Assembly: GCA_030692355.1 (NCBI GenBank)
Contig: JAUYCF010000094.1
Coordinates: 1-64,000, forward strand
DNA: 64,000 bases
Direction of reading: 5' to 3'
DNA from: Thiobacillus sp.
GTDB taxonomy: Bacteria > Pseudomonadota > Gammaproteobacteria > Burkholderiales > Thiobacillaceae
In this document: piece after piece, positions 55,849 to 64,000 of the stretch
Numbering within the stretch: the stretch's first letter is position 1
How the letters are laid out: each line of letters opens with the position of its first letter
Position numbers and translations under genes: made by a program
Notes under the pieces: model-generated
Seen by the model: only the letters and a program-made list of their open reading frames with translations
Databases searched by the model: none
Told to the model about the DNA's origin: nothing

Positions 55849-57975
55849 ATGAGCAAAAGCAAGTCATTGGTGGACTTCGACGAGATCGAACGCTTCGGCG
55901 ACGCACTGAAAGCCTTCCAGTCCGGCGCCATGGACGACGGGCGCTACATGGCCACGCGCATGTTGTTCGGTGTGTATACCCAGCGCCAGGAAGGCTATCA
56001 CATGATTCGCGCCAAGCTGCCCGGCGGCCGCGTCAAGCCGGGGCATCTGGGCGCCCTGGCCGACATCGCCGAGCGTTATTCCGGGAACAGCCCTCTGGTG
56101 CATGTGACCACGCGCCAGGATATCCAGCTGCATTTCATCCCCGTGGACAAGGCGGCCGAGGTGCTGCGGGAACTGGGCGAGGCTGGTCTGACCACGCGCG
56201 AGGCGTGCGGCAACACCATCCGCAACGTGACCACGTGCGCCCTGGCGGGCGTGTGCCCGAAGGAACATCTGGATGTGACGCCGGTACTCGACGGCCTGGT
56301 CGATCACACCCTGCGCCATCCCCTGACCCAGAACCTGCCGCGCAAGTTCAAGATCAGCGTTTCCGGCTGCGAATCCGATTGCGCCCAGTCCCTGATGCAG
56401 GATCTGGGGATTGTCGCCGTGCGGCGCGAAGACGGCCGTTTCGGCTGGAAGGTGCTGGCGGGCGGCGGCCTGGGCCACAAGCCCCATGAAGCCGTGGTGG
56501 TGGAAGCATTCGTCGGGGACGAAGACCTGCTGGTGGCCGCCGAGGCGGTGATCAGCCTGCACAACCGCTACTCGGACCGGAGCAAGCGCGCCAAGTCGCG
56601 CATCAAGTACCTGGTGGACCGTTTTGGCGAAGAAGGCTTCGTCGAGCAATACCGCCAGGAACGCAAGCGCGTGCAACTGGCCCTGGCCGGAAAAACCCTG
56701 GCCCGGCTGGAATGGACGGGCGGCAGACGAGACGAGGCGCCGGGCGCCGCCACGCCGAGCCGAATTTTCAAGCAAAAGCAGGCCGGCCTTTATACGTTCC
56801 CGGTGAACCTGCCTTTGGGGGCCATCACGGTCGGGCAATTGCGCGGCCTGAAGGCGATTACCGAAGCCCTGGACCTGACGGAAATCCGCACGACCACGGA
56901 TCAGAACCTGCTGTTTCTGAACGTGCCCGAAGCCAGGCTGTCGGCCCTGGAAAAGGGTTTGCAGAAGTTGAATCTGCGCATCGCACGGGCCGGCGACAAC
57001 GTAGTGGCCTGCTCCGGCACGACCACCTGCCCGCTGGGCCTGACGGCTTCACCCGTTCTGGCGGAAAAACTCGATGGCGGGCCTTCCGATCTGCGCATCC
57101 GCGTCTCGGGTTGCGTCAACGGTTGCGCCCAGCCGGAGGCGGGGGACATCGGCCTGTACGGTGAAGGCAAGCGTGTTTTCAATCGGCTGGTCCCCCATTA
57201 TCAGATCGCGCTGGGGGGCACGGCCTGCCAGAACGCCTATTCCCACGGGAAAAATCTGGCGGCGCTGGGTCCTGCGGTTCCGGCCCGTCGCGCCGCCGAA
57301 GCCGTGCAGCGCATCAAGGCCGATTACGAGGCGGGCAGAGCGTCCGGGCAAAACTTCACCGACTGGTCCCGCGCCCAGCCAGCAGGCCATTTCAACGGCC
57401 TGCTGGCGGATCTGATGGAAATCGGGGAAAGCGAAGTGGAGGCCCTGGCCAGGGATGTCGGCAGCGATATCGTCTTTGCCGCGCAGGCGGGCGCCAACGA
57501 ATGCGCCGGACCGCGCAAGCAGAATGTGGCGCCAGCCTTTACCCAGGCTGCCCACGAGCGCAACTATCGGGACGTTTTCATGGCCCGGCGCCGCCATGCC
57601 GAAGCCCTGGAAAGTGCCGAGGCCATCCTGCTGCATCTGGGCAAGACCCTGCTGCCGAAATCGCTCGGCGGCGCGCCTTTATCCGTGGCCGGCCTGGGCG
57701 ATCTGGTCTTTCGCGCCAACTCGCCGCGTGCACCCCAGCCCCGGCTGAGTGCGCAGCTCGAAGCGCTGGCGGAAATGCTTGACCGGATCAAGGCAGGGGC
57801 GGAGCCGCCGCCACTGGTTACGTTGGCTGCGTTTTTCGGGGAAGTGGATACATGGACCCTGAAGGTGGCGGAATACTGGGCCGCCCATGAATTCGGGCTG
57901 GACCTGCAGCCATGGCTGCCGGCGGCGCGGCAGGCCGATCATGCCGAAGATGCGCCGCGTGTGGCTGTGGCCTGA
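55849..57975 (+). CDS. cysI: Sulfite reductase hemoprotein, C-terminally extended
   Basis: 708 residues. Two ferredoxin-like/siroheme repeats: TTRQDIQLHFIP, TREACGNTIRNVTTCALAGVCP in the first, CSGTTTCPLGLTASP and SGCVNGCAQPEAGDIGLYGEG for the siroheme-[4Fe-4S] cysteines. About 170 extra residues follow the normal end near 540, helical and with no known motif (RRRHAEALESAEAILLHLGKTLLP, WTLKVAEYWAAHEFGLDLQPWLPAA). No cysJ is next to it, so the donor may be ferredoxin or come from elsewhere. Confidence 0.9.
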   Translation: MSKSKSLVDFDEIERFGDALKAFQSGAMDDGRYMATRMLFGVYTQRQEGYHMIRAKLPGGRVKPGHLGALADIAERYSGNSPLVHVTTRQDIQLHFIPVDKAAEVLRELGEAGLTTREACGNTIRNVTTCALAGVCPKEHLDVTPVLDGLVDHTLRHPLTQNLPRKFKISVSGCESDCAQSLMQDLGIVAVRREDGRFGWKVLAGGGLGHKPHEAVVVEAFVGDEDLLVAAEAVISLHNRYSDRSKRAKSRIKYLVDRFGEEGFVEQYRQERKRVQLALAGKTLARLEWTGGRRDEAPGAATPSRIFKQKQAGLYTFPVNLPLGAITVGQLRGLKAITEALDLTEIRTTTDQNLLFLNVPEARLSALEKGLQKLNLRIARAGDNVVACSGTTTCPLGLTASPVLAEKLDGGPSDLRIRVSGCVNGCAQPEAGDIGLYGEGKRVFNRLVPHYQIALGGTACQNAYSHGKNLAALGPAVPARRAAEAVQRIKADYEAGRASGQNFTDWSRAQPAGHFNGLLADLMEIGESEVEALARDVGSDIVFAAQAGANECAGPRKQNVAPAFTQAAHERNYRDVFMARRRHAEALESAEAILLHLGKTLLPKSLGGAPLSVAGLGDLVFRANSPRAPQPRLSAQLEALAEMLDRIKAGAEPPPLVTLAAFFGEVDTWTLKVAEYWAAHEFGLDLQPWLPAARQADHAEDAPRVAVA

Positions 57976-57995
57976 TCATGAACAAGGAGATGAAA

Positions 57996-58694
57996 ATGAG
58001 TCTGGAAGTCAGAACGGAAAGTGCGATTGCGCTGTTGAACAAGATCGCGCAGGAATACGAACCGGCGGTCTTTGCCAACAGTTTCGGCGCGGAAGACATG
58101 GTCTTGACCGACCTCATCGCCAGGCACGTGCCCGGCATCGGGATCGCCAGCCTGGACACGGGGCGGCTGCACCAGGAAACCTATGACCTGATGCAGCAAA
58201 CGACGGAGCATTACGGCATCCGCATCCAGGTGTTCCACCCGCGCCACGACCTGGTGGAGGACCACCTTGCCGGCCACGGCCCCAATGCATTCTACGGCAG
58301 CGTGGAACTGCGCAAGCAGTGCTGCAACATCCGCAAGGTAGAACCCTTGAAACGCGCACTGGCGGGCAAGAAAGCCTGGATCACGGGACTGCGCCACGAA
58401 CAGGCGCCGACGCGCGGCGACCTGGAGGTGTCGGCGTTCGACGAAGCCAACGGGCTGCGGAAGTTCAACCCGCTGCTGGATTGGTCGCTCGACGAGGTGT
58501 GGGGCTACATTCGCGAACATAACGTGCCCTACAACGCGCTGCACGACCGCGGCTTTCCCAGCATCGGCTGCGCCCCATGCACCCGCGCCATCACCGTGGG
58601 CGAAGACATCCGCGCCGGAAGGTGGTGGTGGGAATCGCCAGCCACCAAGGAATGCGGATTGCACGTTGCGGCAGCAAGGAAGAAAGCAGCCTGA
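57996..58694 (+). CDS. cysH: APS reductase (assimilatory)
   Basis: 232 residues: FANSFGAEDMVLTDLI, SLDTGRLHQETYDLM, and the [4Fe-4S] cysteines KQCCNIRKVEPL and GCAPCTRAI, which mark APS rather than PAPS reductases; ECGLH holds the catalytic Cys. With CysDN and no CysC here, sulfate goes via APS. ATG 57996 has AGGAG at a good distance; 57978 is possible. Confidence 0.94.
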   Translation: MSLEVRTESAIALLNKIAQEYEPAVFANSFGAEDMVLTDLIARHVPGIGIASLDTGRLHQETYDLMQQTTEHYGIRIQVFHPRHDLVEDHLAGHGPNAFYGSVELRKQCCNIRKVEPLKRALAGKKAWITGLRHEQAPTRGDLEVSAFDEANGLRKFNPLLDWSLDEVWGYIREHNVPYNALHDRGFPSIGCAPCTRAITVGEDIRAGRWWWESPATKECGLHVAAARKKAA

Positions 58695-58785
58695 TCGCCG
58701 GCATGGTGCGGGGCTGTGATGGCTCGGCCGCCCGAGGGGGCCGGCCGCTAATGAAGGCATTGATTATCGAAGGAGATTGGCAAAC

Positions 58786-59274
58786 ATGGAAAGCGAAGCC
58801 CTGATTAAACCGAATATCGTTGTAGACATGGCAGGGCAGGTTTGCCCCCATCCCCTGCTGGGTGCGAAACAGGTGCTGGACGACCTGGAAGCCAACGAAA
58901 TCCTGCTGTTGAAATCGGATTGCCCCGGCACGCGGGATGACCTGTTTTCCTGGGCGAAGGCGACAGGAAACGAGGTCGTCCACTCCGAGAAACAGACTGG
59001 CGGCGCGACCGGATATTACGTGCGCAAGGGAAAAAAGGCGGCGATCGCGCCCAGCGTAACCCTGGACGTGGCGGGACTGGTCTGCCCCGGCCCGGTGATC
59101 GAGGCAAGGAAGATTTTCAACACCATGTCCCGGGGGCAGATCATGAAACTGGTCAGCACCTGCCCGTCCACCCTGGATGAGGTCGGCACCTGGTGCGCCG
59201 CGACCGGCAACGTGTTGCTGGAAACTCAGGAAACCGGGCCGGGCACATGGGCCTTTTTTCTCCGCAAGGGATGA
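58786..59274 (+). CDS. Tandem TusA-domain sulfur carrier
   Basis: 162 residues made of two TusA/SirA domains in one chain: DMAGQVCPHPLLGAKQ with Cys20 and VAGLVCPGPVIEARK with Cys100; each has the CPxP sulfur-carrying motif. A fused pair is uncommon. In this operon it may shuttle sulfane sulfur or sulfite-derived sulfur. AAGGAGA upstream of 58786. Confidence 0.85.
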   Translation: MESEALIKPNIVVDMAGQVCPHPLLGAKQVLDDLEANEILLLKSDCPGTRDDLFSWAKATGNEVVHSEKQTGGATGYYVRKGKKAAIAPSVTLDVAGLVCPGPVIEARKIFNTMSRGQIMKLVSTCPSTLDEVGTWCAATGNVLLETQETGPGTWAFFLRKG

Positions 59275-59651
59275 AGGCGATGAGCGAACAGTTTGTGGCG
59301 GACTGCATGGCGAATCATTCGTGCAATGCCGTGCTCATTCTCGGTGTGACGCGCTCGGGGAACGCTTTCCGGCCAGGCGATTGGATTGACAGGCTGGCCG
59401 GGGGGTTTTCCACTTTCGACAAGGACAAACTGTTGAAATATTCACCCAGCGTCAGGCCGCTCACCGTCGAGGGGGTGCGCGGTCTGCTGGTGGATATCGG
59501 GCTGGTTGAAAACGATCCGGCGGCATTCCGTTTTGTCATGAATTTTGCTGCCGACAACGACCTCACCTTCCAGTGCCTTGGAGTGGCTGCCAGGGACGAT
59601 TCCGGGCGGGATGGGATTGTGATTTTGCGGGATGGTTCGAAAACCAATTAA
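59271..59651 (+). CDS. DUF3579-family protein
   Basis: 126 residues: ILGVTRSGNAFRPGDWIDRLAGGFSTFDKDKLLKYSPSVRPLTVEGVRGLLVDIGLVENDPAAFRFVMNFAADNDL is the DUF3579 core. Starts by ATGA overlap with the TusA gene, or at 59280. PII-like small fold; function unknown. Ends the cysIH operon before a terminator. Confidence 0.8.
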   Translation: MKAMSEQFVADCMANHSCNAVLILGVTRSGNAFRPGDWIDRLAGGFSTFDKDKLLKYSPSVRPLTVEGVRGLLVDIGLVENDPAAFRFVMNFAADNDLTFQCLGVAARDDSGRDGIVILRDGSKTN

Positions 59652-59652
59652 A

Positions 59653-59680
59653 GGACTTCAACGCCACGAAGTCCATTTTT
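59653..59680 (+). terminator. Rho-independent terminator after DUF3579 gene
   Basis: GGACTTC, 8-nt loop, GAAGTCC, then ATTTTT: a perfect 7-bp stem plus T tract just after the stop. Separates cysIH from cysDN. Confidence 0.75.
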
Positions 59681-59754
59681 CAAGGCTGTTTTCCACGCGT
59701 CACGATGTGAATGGCTCATATGGCAATTTGTTTCAACACGAAAGTACGTAATCC

Positions 59755-60660
59755 ATGAGCAACCCCGGCTTTACCCATCTGGACGCGCTGGAAAGCGAGT
59801 CCATTCACATCATGCGCGAGGTCGCGGCGGAGTGTAAGAATCCCGCGCTGCTGTTTTCCGGCGGCAAGGATTCCATCGTGATGCTGCGCCTGGCGGAGAA
59901 GGCGTTCCGTCCATGCCGTTTTCCGTTCCCGCTGGTGCATATCGACACCGGGCACAACTTCCCCGAAGTGATCGCCACCCGCGACAGGCTTGCCGCCGGG
60001 CTGGGCGAGCGGTTGATCGTGCGTACGCTGGAGGATTCCATCAAGAAGGGCACCATCGTGCTCAAGAGCGAAACACAGAGTCGTAATGTGTTTCAGTCGG
60101 TGACGCTGCTGGAGACCATCGCCGAATTCGGTTTCGATGCCTGCATGGGCGGCGCACGTCGCGACGAGGAAAAGGCGCGCGCCAAGGAACGCATTTTCTC
60201 GTTCCGCGACGAGTTCGGTCAGTGGGATCCGAAGAACCAGCGCCCCGAGTTGTGGGACCTCTACAACACCCGCGTGCATCCGGGCGAAAACATCCGCGTT
60301 TTCCCGATCAGCAACTGGACGGAAATGGACATCTGGCAATACATCGAGCGCGAAAAGCTGGTGATTCCAAGCATCTATTACGCCCATGAACGCGAGGTGA
60401 TCCAGCGCGCGGGCGGCCTCATGCCGGTGAGCAAACTGGTGCAGCCGCTACCCGGTGAGACGGTGATCAAGAAGACCGTGCGCTTCCGCACCGTCGGCGA
60501 CATTACCTGCACCTGCCCGGTGCAATCCCATGCCAGAAATGCGCAGGAAATCATCGAGGAGACTGCTGTCACGCGCATCACCGAACGCGGCGCGACACGC
60601 ATGGACGACCAGACCTCCGAGGCCTCGATGGAGCTGCGCAAAAAAGAAGGGTATTTCTAA
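59755..60660 (+). CDS. cysD: Sulfate adenylyltransferase small subunit
   Basis: 301 residues: LLFSGGKDSIVMLRLA PP-loop, PLVHIDTGHNFPEVIATRD, GARRDEEKARAKERIFSFRDEFGQWDPKNQRPELW, FPISNWTEMDIWQYI. Makes APS with CysN. 102 nt after the terminator, so own promoter likely. Confidence 0.96.
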   Translation: MSNPGFTHLDALESESIHIMREVAAECKNPALLFSGGKDSIVMLRLAEKAFRPCRFPFPLVHIDTGHNFPEVIATRDRLAAGLGERLIVRTLEDSIKKGTIVLKSETQSRNVFQSVTLLETIAEFGFDACMGGARRDEEKARAKERIFSFRDEFGQWDPKNQRPELWDLYNTRVHPGENIRVFPISNWTEMDIWQYIEREKLVIPSIYYAHEREVIQRAGGLMPVSKLVQPLPGETVIKKTVRFRTVGDITCTCPVQSHARNAQEIIEETAVTRITERGATRMDDQTSEASMELRKKEGYF

Positions 60661-60662
60661 TC

Positions 60663-61913
60663 ATGAGCACCGCTACACAGCTACTTCGCTTCATCACCGC
60701 AGGCAGCGTGGACGACGGCAAAAGCACGCTGATCGGTCGGCTGCTGCATGACTCCAAATCGATTTTCGAGGATCAGCTTTCGGCGATTTCCAGAACCAGC
60801 GAAAAGCGCGGCATGGCCGCGGTCGATCTATCCTTGCTGACCGACGGCCTGCAAGCCGAGCGCGAGCAGGGCATCACCATCGACGTAGCCTATCGCTACT
60901 TCGCCACGCCGAAGCGCAAGTTCATCATCGGCGACACGCCGGGGCACGAGCAATACACGCGCAACATGGTGACGGCTGCAAGCACCGCCAACCTCGTGGT
61001 CATCCTCGTCGATGCGCGCAAGGGCGTGCTGGTGCAGACGCGCCGCCACACCTACCTGGCCAGCCTGGTCGGCATCCCGCACATCGTGCTGGCGGTCAAC
61101 AAGATGGACATGGTCGATTACGCCGAAGCACGCTTCAACGAGATTTGCACCGAGTATCTGGCTTTCGCCGCACAGCTCGGCTTGCACAACGTCACCTGCG
61201 TGCCGTTGTCCGCACTGGTTGGCGACATGCTGGTGGAGCGCGGCGACAATCTGAACTGGTACCAGGGCACGACGCTGATGGACTTGCTGGAAAGCATCGA
61301 AATCGATCACGACGTGAACACCACCGATTTCCGTTATCCGGTGCAGTGGGTATGCCGTCCGCAAACCGGCGAATATCACGACTTCCGCGGCTTCATGGGT
61401 CGCATCGAAGCGGGCGAAGTGTCGGTGGGCGACGAGATCACCGTGTTGCCATCGGGCCGCACCAGCAGGGTAAAAGGGATCGTCACCTACGACGGCAAGC
61501 TGCAAACCGCTTACGCACCGCAATCCATCACCATCACGCTGACGGACGAGATCGATATTTCGCGTGGCGATATGTTCGTCAAGGCGGATTGCCTGCCGAC
61601 TGTCGCGAAAGAATTCGAAGCGATGCTGTGCTGGTTGTCCGAAACGCCGCTCGACAAGAATCGTAAATACCTCGTCAAGCACACCACGCGCACGGCGAAG
61701 TGCCTGTTCTCCAGCATCGACTACCGTGTGGATGTGAACACGCTGGAGCAACACGCCAACCCGACGGTGAATATGAACGATATCGCGCATGTGGCGATGA
61801 AGGTACAGCAGCCGCTGGTGTTCGACCATTACCAGCGCAACCGTGCCGGCGGCAGCTTTGTTGTCATCGATGAAGCGACCAACAACACGGTGGCGGCCGG
61901 GATGATTGTCTGA
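60663..61913 (+). CDS. cysN: Sulfate adenylyltransferase large subunit (GTPase)
   Basis: 416 residues: GSVDDGKSTLIGRLLHDSK (G1), EREQGITIDVAYRYF, DTPGHEQYTRNMVTAAS, AVNKMDMVDY. Ends at the elongation-factor-like domain without a fused CysC APS kinase, consistent with APS-using CysH. Two nt after cysD. Confidence 0.96.
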   Translation: MSTATQLLRFITAGSVDDGKSTLIGRLLHDSKSIFEDQLSAISRTSEKRGMAAVDLSLLTDGLQAEREQGITIDVAYRYFATPKRKFIIGDTPGHEQYTRNMVTAASTANLVVILVDARKGVLVQTRRHTYLASLVGIPHIVLAVNKMDMVDYAEARFNEICTEYLAFAAQLGLHNVTCVPLSALVGDMLVERGDNLNWYQGTTLMDLLESIEIDHDVNTTDFRYPVQWVCRPQTGEYHDFRGFMGRIEAGEVSVGDEITVLPSGRTSRVKGIVTYDGKLQTAYAPQSITITLTDEIDISRGDMFVKADCLPTVAKEFEAMLCWLSETPLDKNRKYLVKHTTRTAKCLFSSIDYRVDVNTLEQHANPTVNMNDIAHVAMKVQQPLVFDHYQRNRAGGSFVVIDEATNNTVAAGMIV

Positions 61914-62231
61914 CGGGAAGTCTGGCCGAACACCCAGGCGGATTCGTCATTTCGCAGCCGGTTTGCCCATGAGCGCGTCCCTCCAGCGCTCCTGCGGAAT
62001 CCTTTAGGGCAATCCAGGGCCGCCCGCCTGATCAATGCGCTGGATTGCATCCCGCCGCAAGAGTTTATGCCCTCTGGCTACTCGCGGTCGCAATGACGAC
62101 CGTATCGAATCAATCGGCATTTTCTGTGTCTCCGTGGTGAAAAAAGGGTACTAAACTGTCCGGCGGTTCCATTGTTTGCGCCCCCGGCACCCGCCGGTAA
62201 AATCCACCTACCCTTATCCTGGAGCATTCCC
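61914..62231. other. Repeat-bearing gap after cysN
   Basis: 318 bp, no gene. Around 61985-62100 several pieces of the GCAATCCAG/CTGGATTGC and TCGCAATGACG repeat family form a broken hairpin, like the copy at 36262. Confidence 0.6.
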
Positions 62232-62876
62232 ATGACCCGTTCGTCCCTGTTTTCCAACGCCTTGTTCCTCGGCGCACTGATGCTCGGCATCTCCGGCTGC
62301 GGCGCCAGCGAGCCCGGCACGCAGACCGCCTCCACCACCCCCGCCGCGGGCCAGCCGGCCAACCCGCGCGTACTGATCGAAACCAGCAAAGGCAACATCA
62401 CGGTAGAACTGTTCCCCGACCAGGCGCCGAGGACGACGACGAACTTTCTGCACTACGTGAAGAACGGGTTCTACAATGGCAGCATCTTCCATCGCGTTAT
62501 CCCCAACTTCATGGTCCAGGGCGGCGGCATGACGCCGGACATGACCGAAAAGCCCAAGGGCCCGCCCATCCGGAACGAGGCCGACAACGGCCTGGAAAAC
62601 CTGCGCGGCACGCTGGCGATGGCGCGTACCGCCGACCCGCATTCGGCCAGCTCGCAATTCTTCATCAACCTCAAGGACAACGCCTTCCTCAACCATCGCG
62701 GCAGAAGCGGCGACGGCTGGGGCTATGCCGTATTCGGCCAGGTGGTCGACGGCATGGACGTGGTCGACGCCATCGTCGCGGTGCCGCGCGGCAATCGCGG
62801 CCCGCATGGCGATGTACCGGTCGATCCCATCGTCATGCAGCGCGTGACGCTGCTGCCCGAGACGGCCCAGCCCTGA
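62232..62876 (+). CDS. Cyclophilin-type peptidylprolyl isomerase, lipoprotein
   Basis: 214 residues. Signal peptide with lipobox GISGC near residue 20, a Thr/Ala linker, then PpiA-type cyclophilin: [50 protein letters not shown]. Foldase at the periplasmic face. ATG 62232 has a clear signal peptide; upstream frame not conserved. Confidence 0.9.
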   Translation: MTRSSLFSNALFLGALMLGISGCGASEPGTQTASTTPAAGQPANPRVLIETSKGNITVELFPDQAPRTTTNFLHYVKNGFYNGSIFHRVIPNFMVQGGGMTPDMTEKPKGPPIRNEADNGLENLRGTLAMARTADPHSASSQFFINLKDNAFLNHRGRSGDGWGYAVFGQVVDGMDVVDAIVAVPRGNRGPHGDVPVDPIVMQRVTLLPETAQP

Positions 62877-63799
62877 GCCACGCCACCCGGCTGCTGCTGC
62901 TCGGGCTGGCCGCCCCGCTCGCCATCGCGCTCGGCCTGATGGCCGGCGCGCTGCCGGCCGACCGCGAGCTGGCGATGCAGATCCTCGCCGAACTGCGCGG
63001 CCCGCGTGTGGCCGCGGCCTTCGCATGCGGCGGTCTGTTGGCGCTGGCGGGCGCATTGATGCAGACGCTGTTCCGCAATCCGCTGGCCGAACCCTATCTG
63101 CTCGGCGTCTCCGGCGGCGCGGGACTTTTGGCCCTGCTGGGCATGGCGGCGGGGCTGGCGTGGCCGTGGATATCCCTGCTGGCGTTTGCCGGCAGCCTGC
63201 TGGCGCTGGCGCTCGCCGCCGCGCTCGGCGGACGCCTCCTGGCGCGCGACCACACCCCGCTCCTGCTCGCCGGGGTGATGCTGGCGGCCGGCTTCGGCGC
63301 GCTGATCGCGCTGGTGCTCTCCATCGCGCCGGCCGAACGCCTGCCCGGCATGCTGTTCTTCCTGATGGGCGATCTCACCTGGGCCAGCCAGCCCGCGCTG
63401 CTGTGGACGGCGCTGCTGCTGGCAGTCGCCGCCGCGCTGGCCCTCTCAAGGCGGCTCGACGTGTTGCAGCTGTCGCCGCTGAAAGCCGCCTCGCTCGGAG
63501 TAGCGGTCGCCCCCACGCGCTGGCTGCTGTTTGTTCTCGCCGGTGCCGCCACCTCCCTGGTCGTCGCGCAGGCCGGCAGCATCGGCTTCGTCGGCCTGAT
63601 GGTGCCGCACGCGCTGAGAAAGCTCGGCTTTGCCGGCCACCGCGCCCTGCTCCCCGCCTGCGCGCTGGCTGGCGGCAGCCTGCTGGTGCTGGCCGACGCG
63701 CTCGCGCGCACCGTGATCGAGCCGCGCGAACTGCCGGTCGGCGTTCTCACCGCGCTGATCGGCGTGCCGATGATGCTGTGGCTGTTGCGCAGGCCGTGA
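62873..63799 (+). CDS. FecCD/BtuC-type ABC permease, start unclear
   Basis: About 300 residues, many helices: [47 protein letters not shown] is the FecCD signature, with [19 protein letters not shown] near the end. The first in-frame ATG (62939) would cut off helix 1, as the codons before it read [16 protein letters not shown]; a CTG at 62873 overlapping the ppi stop is the only earlier candidate seen. Imports iron-chelate or cobalamin; substrate not clear. Confidence 0.8.
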   Translation: MSHATRLLLLGLAAPLAIALGLMAGALPADRELAMQILAELRGPRVAAAFACGGLLALAGALMQTLFRNPLAEPYLLGVSGGAGLLALLGMAAGLAWPWISLLAFAGSLLALALAAALGGRLLARDHTPLLLAGVMLAAGFGALIALVLSIAPAERLPGMLFFLMGDLTWASQPALLWTALLLAVAAALALSRRLDVLQLSPLKAASLGVAVAPTRWLLFVLAGAATSLVVAQAGSIGFVGLMVPHALRKLGFAGHRALLPACALAGGSLLVLADALARTVIEPRELPVGVLTALIGVPMMLWLLRRP

Positions 63800-63839
63800 A
63801 TACGGCAGGATGGGGCGCGGACACGCACCCGGAAATATT

Positions 63840-63861
63840 GTGTACACTTGCACGTATACAC
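63840..63861. promoter_or_regulatory. GTGTA...TACAC palindrome before vapB
   Basis: GTGTACACTTGCACGTATACAC is an imperfect 22-bp palindrome 17 bp upstream of the AbrB-type antitoxin start, a typical VapB operator position. Confidence 0.5.
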
Positions 63862-63877
63862 TTTTCGGAATGGCCCC

Positions 63878-64000
63878 ATGAAAACCGCTAAAGTCTTCAA
63901 GCAAGGGAACAGCCAGGCCGTGCGGCTGCCCAAGGAATTCCGTCTGACCGAGGATGAAGTCGAAATCCGCCGCGAAGGCGAAACAATCGTGCTGTTACCC
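63878..64000 (+). CDS. vapB: VapB-type antitoxin, cut by window end
   Basis: First 41 residues: MKTAKVFKQGNSQAVRLPKEFRL and TEDEVEIRREGETIVLLP form the AbrB/SpoVT swapped-hairpin of VapB. The toxin gene should follow outside the window. Confidence 0.88.
   Translation, partial: MKTAKVFKQGNSQAVRLPKEFRLTEDEVEIRREGETIVLLP

Overview
The window reads as chromosomal DNA from a GC-rich betaproteobacterium. The gene set (aerobic cbb3 oxidase, assimilatory sulfate reduction, anaerobic ubiquinone genes, a nif/rnf cluster with NifL and NifA) and the protein sequences look most like Thiobacillaceae or related sulfur-oxidising, nitrogen-fixing Nitrosomonadales. This placement is inference from gene content; there is no rRNA here to test it. 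No tRNA, rRNA or CRISPR array was recognised.

Layout. (1) 1-4.7 kb: a restriction island with a small excisionase-like HTH reading frame, a small unknown protein, and McrB/McrC (type IV restriction), flanked on the left by a perfect 34-bp palindrome. (2) 4.9-25.5 kb: a nitrogen-fixation auxiliary cluster. nifF faces iscA-nifU-nifS. After an interruption by an unrecognised two-gene unit and a HigBA toxin-antitoxin pair come nifV-cysE-TPR-nifW-nifZ-nifM and an Rrf2 regulator. rnfABCDGE-rnfH lies on the other strand, facing nifL-nifA. Sigma-54 -24/-12 promoters and NifA sites (TGT-N10-ACA) are visible at iscA, nifV, rnfA and nifL. The structural nifHDK and nifENB genes lie outside the window. 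(3) 26.1-31.3 kb: a minus-strand operon with ubiT, queD, ubiV, ubiU, a YhcC-type radical SAM gene and a nitronate monooxygenase-like gene, pointing to oxygen-independent ubiquinone hydroxylation. (4) 31.5-38.9 kb: ribE-ribBX-ribH-nusB-thiL-pgpA-pncC, a WYL regulator, then recA-recX. (5) 38.9-43.8 kb: a PIN/Phd toxin-antitoxin pair, a decayed group II intron reverse transcriptase, folA, thyA, a lipoprotein metallopeptidase-like gene, bpt and aat. (6) 44.1-52.6 kb: ccoNOQP, ccoG, fixH, a DUF3149 peptide, ccoI and ccoS, a full cbb3 oxidase and maturation set. (7) 52.8-54.5 kb: a nitroreductase facing an HxlR regulator, plus a DsbA-like protein. (8) 54.6-61.9 kb: cysB facing cysI-cysH-tandem TusA-DUF3579, a terminator, then cysDN. 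(9) 62.2-64.0 kb: a lipoprotein cyclophilin, a FecCD-type permease and the start of a VapB antitoxin that runs off the window.

How it fits together. NifU/NifS/IscA build Fe-S clusters, NifV with CysE/NifM/NifZ/NifW supports cofactor and nitrogenase maturation, and Rnf plus flavodoxin NifF supply low-potential electrons. NifL-NifA switches this regulon. The cbb3 oxidase allows respiration at the low oxygen needed for nitrogen fixation, and UbiTUV makes quinone without O2. Several repeat families (nested palindromes, REP-like hairpins) are scattered between genes, one of them inserted in frame into cysE.
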